A stretch of DNA of 64,000 nucleotides from CAIKMD01 sp963729935 (GTDB taxonomy: Bacteria; Pseudomonadota; Alphaproteobacteria; ATCC43930; CGMCC-115725): positions 62,001 through 126,000 of the forward strand of contig CAVSPW010000004.1 of the NCBI GenBank assembly GCA_963729935.1, written 5' to 3'. The notes under the pieces were generated by a model. It did not search any database, was not told the DNA's origin, and worked only from the letters and a program-made list of their open reading frames with translations. Positions 46,171 to 55,641 of the stretch are shown in pieces. Each line of letters begins with the position of its first letter. Position 1 is the first letter of the stretch. Made by a program: the position numbers and the translations under genes.

Positions 46171-47217
46171 TCAATGCGCCGGCATCAGCGCCGCGTAGCG
46201 GCTGTCGATCAGTTTTTTCGCATCGACCTCGCCCTTCAAGAGGTTTTGCGATTTATACCACGCGATCTGCTTGGCGATATCGGCAGCATCCAGCCGGCCT
46301 TGCGCGTCGACATAGGGCACCGCCTTGTCGATATTCTCGGCCGGAATGCCGGTGTATTTCGACAGGAATTCCAACATCGCCGGCGCTCCGGGCCCGTCCT
46401 TGCGCTTGCCGTCGGGCGTCGTGAACGCTTCGTAATAATCGTGGATCCCCTTGCGATAGGCGATCATGAAGCGCTTCACCAGATCGCCGCGCTCATTGGC
46501 CGTCTTGGTCGCGGTGAAGCAGGCGCTGCCGGTCCAGCCCGGCGTGAGATCGCCGACCCAGCCCAGCCGCTTGATCTCGCCCTTGGCGACCAGCGCCAAG
46601 GTCGGCGTTCCGGGCATCATCGCGGCCGAGATCGTGCCGCCGCGCAGGGCCGCGATCACGTTGCTGTTGGATTGCAGCGGCTTCACTTCGATGGCGCTCA
46701 TCGGAAAGCCGAATTTCTGGGCTGCCAAGCCGATGGCGTAGTGAAGGGTGGTGCCGACCTGCGTGATGGCAATATCGTGTCCCGGCAATTGCTGTACCGA
46801 TTTGAGGCCGGCGTCATAAGCCCGGTTCGATGCCAGGAAAGTGAGGTTGTAAAATCCGGGCGCCTCGCTGGAAGACGAGGCGATGAGGCGAAGCTGGCCC
46901 TGGCCGCCGAGGGTGTAGAAGCCGGCCGAGAGTCCGGAGACGCCGAAATCGACGCCGCCCGAGGTGACGCCGATCGCGATCGGCTGCGCGGAATCGAAGA
47001 ACACCATTTCGGCGTCGATGCCCTCGGCCTTGAAATAGCCGCGATCGATCGCGATCGGCACAGCGGGATAGGAGAGGAGCTTCGAGATCCCGATCTTGAC
47101 GGTTTCGGCCCGGACGGGCGCGGCGCCGAGCCCGCTCAGCGCGGCGGCGACGCCGCCCGCCAAGAAGCCCAGCGCAATGACGCGTGCGACCCTGGCGGGG
47201 CCAAGACGGTTCTTCAT
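46171..47217 (-). CDS. NMT1/SsuA-type substrate-binding protein, tandem copy 1
   Basis: Periplasmic binding protein of 348 aa with a signal peptide of about 39 residues (AAPVRAE). It is the closest relative of the gene at 45089 and lies 62 bp upstream of it. Its own start is 44 bp after the recG stop, in the same direction, so recG transcription may run into the pair. The ATG at 47217 follows AGGGAGAG. The ligand is unknown. Confidence 0.88.
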   Translation of the reverse strand: MKNRLGPARVARVIALGFLAGGVAAALSGLGAAPVRAETVKIGISKLLSYPAVPIAIDRGYFKAEGIDAEMVFFDSAQPIAIGVTSGGVDFGVSGLSAGFYTLGGQGQLRLIASSSSEAPGFYNLTFLASNRAYDAGLKSVQQLPGHDIAITQVGTTLHYAIGLAAQKFGFPMSAIEVKPLQSNSNVIAALRGGTISAAMMPGTPTLALVAKGEIKRLGWVGDLTPGWTGSACFTATKTANERGDLVKRFMIAYRKGIHDYYEAFTTPDGKRKDGPGAPAMLEFLSKYTGIPAENIDKAVPYVDAQGRLDAADIAKQIAWYKSQNLLKGEVDAKKLIDSRYAALMPAH

Positions 47218-47261
47218 CGGCACTCTCCCTGTTTACGATCCACAAGCTTGGGGCATCGCCC

Positions 47262-49343
47262 TCAACCCGACCTGATGTAGCGCACCGCGTGGTCGCGGCC
47301 AAACAGATAAAGGAGCGTCCGGAGCGCCACCCCGCGCGGGCTCGCCAAGCTTGGATCGCGCGTCAGGATAAGCTGCGCGTCATCGCGCGCGGTCGCGAGC
47401 AATTCGCCGTGCACGGAGAGATCGGCGAGCCGCATCTGGGGCATGCCGCTTTGCCGCGTGCCCAGCACCTCGCCGGCGCCGCGCAGGCGCAGATCCTCCT
47501 CGGCGATGCGAAACCCGTCATCGCTCTCGCGCAGGATGGCCAGCCGCGCCTTGGCCGAGGCGCTCAAGGGCGGGGTGTAGACGAGAAGGCAGGTGGAAGG
47601 CTTGTCGCCGCGCCCGATGCGGCCGCGCAGCTGGTGGAGCTGGGCCAAGCCGAAGCGTTCGGCATGCTCGATCACCATGATGCTGGCATCGCGCACATCG
47701 ACGCCGACCTCGACCACGGTGGTGGCGACCAGGAGATCAATGCCGTCATGCGCGAACTGCTCCATCACGCGATCGCGCTCGGGGCCCTTCATCCTGCCAT
47801 GGACGAGGCCGACGCGCGCGCCGAAGCGCCGGTGCAGTTCATCATAGCGATCGGTCGCGGCTTTGAGGTCGCTGAGCTCGGATTCCTCGACCAGCGGACA
47901 TATCCAATAGATCTTGGCGCCGCCCTCGAGCGCGCGCTCGACGCCTTCGATCACTTCCGCGATCCGCTCGGACGGCACGGTGCGCGTCGCGATCGGCTTG
48001 CGCCCGGCGGGCTTTTCATCGAGGCGCGAGGAATCGAGATCGCCATAGGCCGTCAGCATCAAGCTGCGCGGGATGGGCGTCGCCGTCATCACGAGGATGT
48101 CGACGCCGCGGCCTTTCTCGGCGAGCGCCATGCGCTGCTCGACGCCGAAGCGGTGCTGCTCGTCGATGACGGCGAGCGCCAGATCCTTGAACGCGACGTC
48201 CTCGGAAAAAAGCGCATGGGTTCCGATCGCGATGTGAATGGCCCCGCTCGTCAAGCCCTCGAGCAGCGCCGCGCGCGCGCGGCCCTTCTCGCGCCCGGTC
48301 AGCAGCGCGATGGCGACCCCGGAATTCGCCGCGAGCTGGGTCAGGGTCGCGTAATGCTGGCGCGCGAGGATCTCGGTCGGCGCCATCAGCGCGGCCTGCG
48401 CGCCGGATTCGACCGCATCGAGCATGGCGGCGAGCGCAACCACGGTCTTGCCGCTGCCGACATCGCCTTGCAGGAGGCGCATCATCCGCTGCGGCAGCGC
48501 CATGTCGGAAGCGATCTCGTCGATCGCGCGTTTCTGCGACTTCGTAAGCGCGAAGGGCAGGGCGGTCAGCACCTTGGCGCGCAGCGCGCCCTTCGCCGCC
48601 ACGGCGCGGCCGGCGACGCGCTTCACATGCTCGCGCATCAGCCCCAGCGCGAGCTGATTGGCGAGGAGCTCGTCGAAGGCGAGACGCTGGCGCGGGATCG
48701 TCGTGGGGAGAAGATCCTCTGCCCGCTCGGGCGCATGCGCGGCCTTTAGCGCCGCGCGCCAGGCGGGCCAGCCCTGACGCTGCATATAAGCGGGATCGAG
48801 CCATTCGGGCAATTCGCGCGCGCGACTCAAGGCGGCCTCGACCGCCTTTTGCACGACGCGCGGGGTCAGCCCGGCGGTCAGGCCGTAGACCGGCTCGATC
48901 AGCTTCATCTCGGAGGCGTCCTCGGGCGTGATGACGTGATCGGGATGGGTGATCTGGATCTGGTTGTTGAAATGCTCGATCTTGCCGCTGACGATGCGTG
49001 TGGCGCCCAGGGGCAGGATCTTCTCGATGTAGTCGGTCTGGGCGTGGAAGAAGACCAGAAAGAGAAAGCCGGTCTCGTCGCGGCAGCGCACGCGATAGGG
49101 CTGGCGCCGGTTCTGCGGCTTTTGATGCGCGTCGACCGTGACCGTGATGGTGGCGATTGCGCCGTCCTGGGCTTGCGCGATCTTGGGCTGGAAGCGCCGG
49201 TCGATGATGCCGACCGGCAGATGCCAGAGCAGGTCGACCACTTGCGGCGTGCCCAGCCGCTCGAACAGCTTGCCGAGCCGCGGCCCGACGCCTTTCAGCG
49301 CGGTGACCGGCGCAAAGAGCGGATAAAGGATTTCAGGTCGCAA
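47262..49343 (-). CDS. recG: ATP-dependent DNA helicase RecG
   Basis: Branch-migration helicase of 693 aa that remodels stalled forks. The N-terminal wedge region (LFAPVTALKGVGPRLGKLFERLG; RCRDETGFLFLVFF) precedes the helicase core with Walker A GDVGSGKT (about 290) and DEQH (about 394). HRFGVEQRMAL and LHQLRGRIGRG follow. The start is TTG at 49343. Alphaproteobacteria usually keep it near sdhE and mfd; here about 7 kb of other genes separate them. Confidence 0.95.
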   Translation of the reverse strand: MRPEILYPLFAPVTALKGVGPRLGKLFERLGTPQVVDLLWHLPVGIIDRRFQPKIAQAQDGAIATITVTVDAHQKPQNRRQPYRVRCRDETGFLFLVFFHAQTDYIEKILPLGATRIVSGKIEHFNNQIQITHPDHVITPEDASEMKLIEPVYGLTAGLTPRVVQKAVEAALSRARELPEWLDPAYMQRQGWPAWRAALKAAHAPERAEDLLPTTIPRQRLAFDELLANQLALGLMREHVKRVAGRAVAAKGALRAKVLTALPFALTKSQKRAIDEIASDMALPQRMMRLLQGDVGSGKTVVALAAMLDAVESGAQAALMAPTEILARQHYATLTQLAANSGVAIALLTGREKGRARAALLEGLTSGAIHIAIGTHALFSEDVAFKDLALAVIDEQHRFGVEQRMALAEKGRGVDILVMTATPIPRSLMLTAYGDLDSSRLDEKPAGRKPIATRTVPSERIAEVIEGVERALEGGAKIYWICPLVEESELSDLKAATDRYDELHRRFGARVGLVHGRMKGPERDRVMEQFAHDGIDLLVATTVVEVGVDVRDASIMVIEHAERFGLAQLHQLRGRIGRGDKPSTCLLVYTPPLSASAKARLAILRESDDGFRIAEEDLRLRGAGEVLGTRQSGMPQMRLADLSVHGELLATARDDAQLILTRDPSLASPRGVALRTLLYLFGRDHAVRYIRSG

Positions 49344-49454
49344 GCGCCGGCCGCTTCTCTCTCGTTCGCGCTGTCAGCTTCGCCCGCTTTCTAACAAGCG
49401 GGGGCGGCCGAGTCACGGGCGCGGACCGGCCCGCGCGGCGGCGGGGCCCGTTCT

Positions 49455-50645
49455 TCAGCGGCCCCAGAGGCTCTTGGTCGCGAGCGCGGCGCCTTCGGCG
49501 AGGGCTTTGAGCTTTGCCCACATGATGGTCCGGTGCACGCGGCCGGCCAGCGGGCTCTGGCAGAAGCCGCAATCCGTTCCCGCCATGACGTTCTCGCGTC
49601 CGACGATGTCGGCAAAGCGCGTCAGGCGCTCGGCCACGAGCTCCGGATGCTCGACGACATTCGTCGCATGGCTGATGACGCCGGGGATGAGAGCCTGGCC
49701 GGGCGCGAGCTTGACGCCGCGCCAGACTTTCCATTCATGCTCGTGGCGCGGATTGGCGGCCTCGAAGCTGTAGGCGCCGACCTTGACCTTGGTGACAATG
49801 TCGACGATGTCCTTCAGGGCCACGTCGAAGACGTGCGGCCCGTTCCAACTGCCCCAGCAGATATGGTAGCGCGTGCGCTCGGCGGGCAGACCTTCGAGCG
49901 CGCGGTTCAAGGCGGTGATCCTGAGCTCGGCCCATTGCCGGTATTGTGTCAGGGTCATGGGCGGAACGAGCCGCTCATACATATAGGGAAAGAACGCATC
50001 GTCGACTTGAAGGTCGAGCCCGGCATCGATGATCGCGCGGTACTCGACCTTGAGCGCATCGGCGAGCGCGAAGAGAAAGCTCTCCTCGTCCTTGTAGTGT
50101 TCGATCTTGGCGTTGGGCAGAGCGCTGGCCGGCGCGACGACGGGCAGGAACCCGCCGGTCACGCGCGTCTTGGCGAGGCCCGCCTTGAGATTGGCGATGT
50201 CGCGCTGCAGTTCCGCCTGGCCGCAATAGGTGATGGCGCCGCTCACGACCGGGCGGATTGGCGCGGCCGCGTTGCGCAGCACGCGATTGTCGTATTCGGC
50301 GTAGAATTCGGGGAAGGCTTCGCGGTCGCGTCCGCCCAGCGGCATGGCGAGCGGATCTTTGGCCTCGGCCGCCGTCATCGGGCGCTTGGTGATGCCGGTG
50401 AGGCGGTTGTGGATGTAATAGGCCCAGTTGATCGCCTTGCCGTATTCGCCGTCGCTGACGATGTCGATCCCGGCTTCGGCCTGGAGCCGGACCACCTCGA
50501 TCACGGATTCGGTGAGGCAGGCGGCGAAGGCCTCCTTGTCGTAAGGCGCGCCGCCCTGCATCGCTTCGAGAAAGGGCACCATGCGCGGCGGGCGTACCAG
50601 GCTGCCGACATGGGTTGCATAGATCCGGTCGGTGCTGCGGGGCAT
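49455..50645 (-). CDS. MetE-fold protein (cobalamin-independent methionine synthase C-terminal-like)
   Basis: Protein of 396 aa with the barrel of the methionine synthase II / UROD-like family. The zinc ligands are conserved: H261-x-C263 (HICWGSWNG), E295 (SFEAANPRHE) and C359 (GTDCGF). The ATHVGSLVRP start is also typical. Unlike full MetE (about 750 aa) the N-terminal barrel is missing. It could be a methyltransferase using a small methyl donor, or a degradative thiol/methylamine enzyme; the reaction is not assigned. It is preceded by a homologous gene (50669) 23 bp away. Confidence 0.85.
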   Translation of the reverse strand: MPRSTDRIYATHVGSLVRPPRMVPFLEAMQGGAPYDKEAFAACLTESVIEVVRLQAEAGIDIVSDGEYGKAINWAYYIHNRLTGITKRPMTAAEAKDPLAMPLGGRDREAFPEFYAEYDNRVLRNAAAPIRPVVSGAITYCGQAELQRDIANLKAGLAKTRVTGGFLPVVAPASALPNAKIEHYKDEESFLFALADALKVEYRAIIDAGLDLQVDDAFFPYMYERLVPPMTLTQYRQWAELRITALNRALEGLPAERTRYHICWGSWNGPHVFDVALKDIVDIVTKVKVGAYSFEAANPRHEHEWKVWRGVKLAPGQALIPGVISHATNVVEHPELVAERLTRFADIVGRENVMAGTDCGFCQSPLAGRVHRTIMWAKLKALAEGAALATKSLWGR

Positions 50646-50668
50646 GATGGTCTCCTCTTGATTCGCGT

Positions 50669-51727
50669 TCAGGCCGGGAGCTCGACGGCGCGGCGATGCG
50701 CGGCGAGGAGCGAGGCGAGGCGCGCTGGATCGCCGCGCGCCATGCCGCATTCGGTGCCGATCCCGTCGATGCGCGCATGGCGGCGCGCCGCGGCAAGCCG
50801 TGCCGCATCGCCTTCGGCGTCGTTGTAGTGGATGAGGCCGAGATAGAGCTCGGTCTCGGGTTTCAACTTCAGTTTCTCCAGCGGCGCGAAATAGGCGTCG
50901 TCGGTGCGCGCCTTGATCACGGGCAGATGGAAGAACTGAATCGGCCGCTTCACGCTTGCCACAACCGCGTTGGTCATCTCGACCATCAGCCCAGAATCCT
51001 TGGGCAGCACCATGTGCTCGTCGGCCGGGCTGCCATAGCAGAGGTGATAGCCGAGCTCGACCGCCTGCGGCACGGCATCGCCGATCTTGCTCAGCACGTC
51101 GATCGCCTCGGTGCGGAAATCGACCGGACCCTTGTCGTAATAGCCTTCCCAGGCCAGCACCTCCTGGCACACATCCCATTGGATCGCGAGACGGTCATTG
51201 GGGATGGCCTTGGCGATCTGCTGCACCTCGCCAATGAAGTGCTGCGTCAAGGCGGGCAGGAGCGCGGGCCGGTCGGACGGCACCATGTTGTTGTAGGTGG
51301 GCGCGATCGGCGTCGGGATCGAGACCTGGAACTTGACGCCCGGCGGAATGACCCCCGCCTTTTGCAGGCGCTCGAACAGGCCCCAGGACGCGATCGCCAT
51401 CTCGGCATAGCCGGTCTTGAAGGTCTTGGCGTCGGGCTTCGCGCCGGGTTTCAGACGCAAGCGCTGGATCTCGCGCACGACCTTGCCGTCCCATTGGGTG
51501 AATTTGAAAGGCGGCACGTCCTTGGCGAACTCGATCGCCGGGTTTTCCGCGAGCACATCCTGGAGGAAGCGGATCCAGCTCTTGCGGATGCCGGTCTCGC
51601 CGTCGGGCAGGCGCAAGAGATGCGGGCCGATGGCGGCGGGCAAGGTGCGGAACACGCTTTCGGCATCGGGCAAAGGGATGCTGCCGACGAAATGGACGAT
51701 GGGATGCTTGCTGCGATCTGCGGGCAT
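50669..51727 (-). CDS. Divergent MetE-fold protein (UROD/MetE-like)
   Basis: Protein of 352 aa with the same fold family as its downstream neighbour but low similarity. It keeps H228-x-C230 (GYHLCYGSP) and C327 (GTECGM); the fourth ligand could be E237 or E250. A VHFVGSIPL start matches the neighbour's HVGSLVRP. The ATG at 51727 follows GGAGGA. The pair may act as a two-component enzyme or on successive substrates. No named member is recognised. Confidence 0.75.
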   Translation of the reverse strand: MPADRSKHPIVHFVGSIPLPDAESVFRTLPAAIGPHLLRLPDGETGIRKSWIRFLQDVLAENPAIEFAKDVPPFKFTQWDGKVVREIQRLRLKPGAKPDAKTFKTGYAEMAIASWGLFERLQKAGVIPPGVKFQVSIPTPIAPTYNNMVPSDRPALLPALTQHFIGEVQQIAKAIPNDRLAIQWDVCQEVLAWEGYYDKGPVDFRTEAIDVLSKIGDAVPQAVELGYHLCYGSPADEHMVLPKDSGLMVEMTNAVVASVKRPIQFFHLPVIKARTDDAYFAPLEKLKLKPETELYLGLIHYNDAEGDAARLAAARRHARIDGIGTECGMARGDPARLASLLAAHRRAVELPA

Positions 51728-51957
51728 GGCGCGGTTCCTCCGGATTTGTTTCTTGCTGATTGCACCCATTCTAGCGCGCCGTGGGCCAGGCGCTCACCCA
51801 CAAATCACGTGGGCAGGGTTAGAGGGCCGGGCTTCAGGGATCTCCGGCGGCGGGCACGCGGCCGGCCTTGCCGCGGCGCCCAGCGCGCGCCTAGAATTGA
51901 AAGTTCGAGCGCCGATCGAGCAAAAGGCGCGGCATCAATGACAAGGGGGGACGGCCC

Positions 51958-53034
51958 ATGGCGGGAACGCCGCATTTCATCAGCCTCGGGAAACGGGTTG
52001 CCGGATCGGCCACGAAATTGTGTCGCGCCGCGGCGATCGCGGCCGGCGTGCTTTGCGTGCTTTTGGGCGCGGGGCTCGCCAGGGCCGAGCCCTTGAAGAT
52101 CAGGCTTTCCTATATCGTGCCGGTCTCGAACTGGGCGACGATCCTTTTTCAGAAGCCCGAGCTCGCCAAGCATTTAGGCAAATCCTACACCTTCGAGGCG
52201 ATCCATTTTCAATCGACGCCGACCTTGATCCAGGCGCTCGCCTCGGACCAACTCGAGATCGCGAATTTCGGATTCACCACCTTCCCGCTGGCCGTGACCA
52301 ATGCCGGGATGAAGGATCTTCGCATCATCTCGGACGAGTTGCAGGATGGCGTGCCCGGCTATTACAGCGACGAATTCATGGTGCGCAAAGACAGCCCGAT
52401 CAAAACCGTCGAGGATCTGAAGGGAAAGGTGCTGACGAGCAACGGCTATGGCAGCGGCACCGACATTCCGATGCGCGTCATGCTGGCCAAGCATCATTTG
52501 AAGGACAAGGGCGACGTCACCGTCATCGAATCGCCGATCCCGACCATGCCGGCGATGCTGGCCGAGAAGAAGGTCGACCTGATCGCGTTGCCGCTGCCCT
52601 TTACCGCCAATCCCAAGGTGCGCGAGGCCAATCGCACGCTCTTCACCCAAGGCGACGCGATGGGCATCACGCAGCTCGGCATGTGGGTCGCGCGCGAGGG
52701 GTTCATCAAGAAGAACCGCGCGGCGATGCTCGATTTCATGGAGGATGCGCTGCGCGCCGAGCGCTGGTATCTCGACCCCGCCCATCACGAAGAGTCCGTC
52801 AAGATCGCGGTCGCGGTGAGCAAGATCCCGGCTCCGGTCTGGGACAGCTGGCTCTTCAAGAAAGACGGCATGCGCGGCGACTACTACCGCAACCCCAAGG
52901 GCGAGCCCGACATTGCCAGCCTGCAGAAGGCGATCGACCTGCAGGTGAAATATGGCTATTTGAAGCAGAGCATCGACGTGAAGAAATACGTCGATCTATC
53001 GCTCGTCGAGGACGCTGCGAAGCGGCTCAAATAG
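51958..53034 (+). CDS. SsuA/NMT1-type substrate-binding protein
   Basis: Periplasmic binding protein of 358 aa. Signal peptide about 1-43 (LLGAGLARAE). IRLSYIVPVSNWATILFQKPEL begins the mature chain, and SDQLEIANFGFTTFPLAV is the ligand-site strand of the family. It belongs to the same superfamily as the paralogues at 18684 and 45089 but to a different branch, lacking their KSQ motif. It diverges from the MetE-like pair across 230 bp. No transport partner is nearby. Confidence 0.87.
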   Translation: MAGTPHFISLGKRVAGSATKLCRAAAIAAGVLCVLLGAGLARAEPLKIRLSYIVPVSNWATILFQKPELAKHLGKSYTFEAIHFQSTPTLIQALASDQLEIANFGFTTFPLAVTNAGMKDLRIISDELQDGVPGYYSDEFMVRKDSPIKTVEDLKGKVLTSNGYGSGTDIPMRVMLAKHHLKDKGDVTVIESPIPTMPAMLAEKKVDLIALPLPFTANPKVREANRTLFTQGDAMGITQLGMWVAREGFIKKNRAAMLDFMEDALRAERWYLDPAHHEESVKIAVAVSKIPAPVWDSWLFKKDGMRGDYYRNPKGEPDIASLQKAIDLQVKYGYLKQSIDVKKYVDLSLVEDAAKRLK

Positions 53035-53045
53035 AGCGGGCGCGC

Positions 53046-53846
53046 TTATGCCGCGGCGAGGCCGGCGCGCGCGTAATCGAAGCGCGCCGGCTCGATCTCG
53101 CCGCGGAAGATGGCTTCGATCCTCGTATCCGGCAGAGGAAAGCTGAACTGCTCGTTGCGCATGCGGATGCGGTGGCGCAGCTGATCGATCACAAGCGAGC
53201 GCATCAGCGCCCAGTCATCCTCGGTGAAGCCCTCGGCGCCGATATCGACGATGCCGCGCAGCATGTGGTCGAACTCGTCCTCATAGACCGCAGCGCAGGC
53301 TGCGGCGATCTTGTCCTCGACGCCGCCACGTCCCTTGAGCTTGCGGCCTTCGTCGAAAAGCGAGCAATAGCCGCCTTCGGTGAAGTTGCAGGCGCGCAAG
53401 CCCACCATGCCGTGGCGGTCCTGGTGGCCGTGGCGCAGCGCGGCGAGCGCGTCTTCCGCCGGCCAACTCGCGAGCGCTTCGGGATTGATCGGCGTCGTCC
53501 CCGCGGGACGGATCGCGTCATAGACATCGGCGAAGGCGCAATAATGGGAGAACTCCGCCTTCAACCCCTCCAGCACGTCGAGGACCTCGCCGCGCGGAAA
53601 GCCGCGATCGATCTCCGGCTGCCGGCCGAGCAGATATTTCATCACCCCGGCGAAGGCGCCGCCGCGGTCGTATTTGTTGGCGCCGGTGCCCCAGAATTCC
53701 TTGAAGCATTGCCGCTCAAGCCAGAGGAGATCCGTGGCGCCCGTGCGTATCGGTGACGTCCAATAGCTGCGGACGACCTCCGCCTCGCCGGCCCAATAGG
53801 GTGCGGCGGCGGCGACCAAACGCTCGATCTGTGCGGCGGCGCTCAT
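53046..53846 (-). CDS. Unassigned helical protein with ferritin-like ExxH motifs
   Basis: I do not recognise a named family. The 266-aa chain is nearly all helical. E98-x2-H101 (AEFSHYCAFAD) and E191-x2-H194 (DEFDHMLRGI) are two ExxH pairs; E157 lies 34 residues before the second, as in a ferritin-like helix pair. Other His and Glu residues (H139, H141, H145) are present. A ferritin-like or heme-oxygenase-like diiron protein is therefore possible. It converges with the binding-protein gene at 51958 (12 bp apart) and diverges from the one at 53972. Cytoplasmic; no signal peptide. Confidence 0.6.
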   Translation of the reverse strand: MSAAAQIERLVAAAAPYWAGEAEVVRSYWTSPIRTGATDLLWLERQCFKEFWGTGANKYDRGGAFAGVMKYLLGRQPEIDRGFPRGEVLDVLEGLKAEFSHYCAFADVYDAIRPAGTTPINPEALASWPAEDALAALRHGHQDRHGMVGLRACNFTEGGYCSLFDEGRKLKGRGGVEDKIAAACAAVYEDEFDHMLRGIVDIGAEGFTEDDWALMRSLVIDQLRHRIRMRNEQFSFPLPDTRIEAIFRGEIEPARFDYARAGLAAA

Positions 53847-53971
53847 GGACGATCCTTCCCTCCACGCGTCGTTCCGGGAGACGTTTGCGGTTTAACGCGA
53901 TTTCGCCCCCGTGTAAGGTGTTTGCGCAACTATGGCCGAAACGGCCCGAGACGTGCAAGGGAGGTACGCCG

Positions 53972-54961
53972 ATGTCGATCGCCGCAAGAAATTTCTCGAT
54001 TTTCGCCGCCGCGCTGGCGCTCATGGCCGGCGCATTCTGCTTTGCGCCCGGCGCGGCGGCGCCGGCGCGGGCCGAGACGCTGCGCGTGGGCAAGGTCGTG
54101 GCGCAGAATTTCGGCTTTGTCCCGCTGAATGTCGGCGTCGCCCAGGGCTATTTCAAAAGGCAGGGGCTCGAGATCAGCGAGACCGATTTCGGCGGCGGCG
54201 CGAAGCAGCAGCAGGCGGTCACGGCGGGCGCCATCGACATCGCGATCGGCGGCGGCACCGACATGGCCTTCATCGCCAAGGGCGTCCCGGATATCGCGGT
54301 GGCGGCGATCACCACCTCGCCCGCCTTCATGGGCTTCATCGTCGGCGCGGATTCGACCGCGCGGAGCGCCGACGATTTGAAGGGCAAGAAGATCGGCGTC
54401 ACCACCGCGGGCTCGCTCACCAAATGGCTCGTCGACGAACTCAACCGCGTGAAGGGCTGGGGCGCCGCCGGCGCCGTGCCGATCGCGATCGGAGGCCAAT
54501 TGTCGGCCGAGGTCGCCGCGCTCAAGACCCACGAGGTCGACGCCTTCGTCGACGCGCCCGCGATCGGTTATCAGCTCGAGACGGAGCACGCGGGCCGGCT
54601 GTTGTTTCCGATCTCGGATTACGTTCACGCCTTCGATCTCTTCATCATCTATGCGACCGATCCGCTGGTGAAGAACAATCCCGACGCCATCCGGCGTTTC
54701 CTCAAGGCGTGGTTCGAGACGGTCGCGTTCATGAAGACGCACAAGGCCGAGACCGTCGAGATCGCGCGCAAGATCACCGGCTTCTCGAAAGAAGTCGAAG
54801 AGCGCGAATACGATCTGCTGATGCCGCAATTCTCGGCCGACGGGAAATTCGACCGGCAAGGGCTCGCCAAGCTCGAGGCCTCGTTCACCGATCTCGGGAT
54901 CCTGACGAGCGCGCCCGATATGAGCAAGCTCTATACCGAGAAGTTCCTGCCGAAGATGTAG
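53972..54961 (+). CDS. NMT1/TauA-type substrate-binding protein
   Basis: Periplasmic binding protein of 329 aa. The signal peptide ends near residue 34 (APARAE). FVPLNVGVAQGYFKRQGLEISETDFGGG and AGAIDIAIGGGTDMAFIAKG are the family strands. KKIGVTTAGSLTKWLVDELNR marks the second lobe. The ATG at 53972 has AAGGGAGG upstream; a longer frame to 53753 is not supported. Divergent from the helical protein at 53046 across 125 bp. Confidence 0.88.
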   Translation: MSIAARNFSIFAAALALMAGAFCFAPGAAAPARAETLRVGKVVAQNFGFVPLNVGVAQGYFKRQGLEISETDFGGGAKQQQAVTAGAIDIAIGGGTDMAFIAKGVPDIAVAAITTSPAFMGFIVGADSTARSADDLKGKKIGVTTAGSLTKWLVDELNRVKGWGAAGAVPIAIGGQLSAEVAALKTHEVDAFVDAPAIGYQLETEHAGRLLFPISDYVHAFDLFIIYATDPLVKNNPDAIRRFLKAWFETVAFMKTHKAETVEIARKITGFSKEVEEREYDLLMPQFSADGKFDRQGLAKLEASFTDLGILTSAPDMSKLYTEKFLPKM

Positions 54962-54967
54962 CGGGAG

Positions 54968-55396
54968 CTACTCCGGAACCGTCTCGCCCGAGCCGCCGAA
55001 TTCCTTCGGGAAGTCCTTGAGCTTCGGCAGCCCGTCGCGCATGGGCAGGACGGTTTCGGCATAATTGACGTGGACGCCGGGGCCGAATTTCAGCGTCGGC
55101 AAGGTCGCGGCAAAAACGTCGACCAATCCGATCGACGGATGATTGGTCATGAGATGCCCGCCGCATTTGCTGCAATATCGGCGCTCGCTGAACGGCGTCT
55201 TCTGAAAGGTGGCGAGATGCTCGGCGCCGGCCGTGACGCGAACGGCGTCGGGCTTCCACAAGGTGAAGGCGTTGACCGGGCCGCCCGACCAGGAACGGCA
55301 GGATCGGCAATGGCAATAGCCCATGGCTGCGGGTTCGCCCGAAACCTCGAGATGAACGGTGCCACAAAAGCATGCGCCTTGGTGTGATGCGGCCAT
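54968..55396 (-). CDS. GFA-family zinc-binding protein (S-hydroxymethylglutathione synthase type)
   Basis: Protein of 142 aa. Zinc ligands are C9, C11, C28, C30, C33, C75 and C78, the pattern of the Gfa/CENP-V beta-tent fold. The fold includes an enzyme that speeds glutathione-formaldehyde adduct formation, but most members have unknown activity. The ATG at 55396 follows GGGGGAG. It converges on the binding-protein gene at 53972. Confidence 0.88.
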   Translation of the reverse strand: MAASHQGACFCGTVHLEVSGEPAAMGYCHCRSCRSWSGGPVNAFTLWKPDAVRVTAGAEHLATFQKTPFSERRYCSKCGGHLMTNHPSIGLVDVFAATLPTLKFGPGVHVNYAETVLPMRDGLPKLKDFPKEFGGSGETVPE

Positions 55397-55641
55397 CGTT
55401 GGGTTCTCCCCCTTTGCTTTGCACGCGATGCGCCACTGCGCAGCGCCACGACACAGTCGCGCGATTTTATCGCGGCGAGGAGAAGGGAGAAAGCCGATTC
55501 ATGTAAAAGTGTCTATGAAGGGGCGAGCACTCCCGTGCCCCAAGCCGTTTCGCAACGCGCAGGATCGCGCGCGCGGAGTCCTGATTTGGTCGCATCGCGG
55601 CGGCGAAAATCTGCGCACTTCGCCGGAAAATGCTTCCGCGC

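Noticed and set aside
53972..54961. Binding proteins plus the ExxH protein as a complete thiamine-salvage system
   Set aside because: No thi genes, TPP riboswitch or transporter genes are present; kept only as a hypothesis for the ExxH protein.
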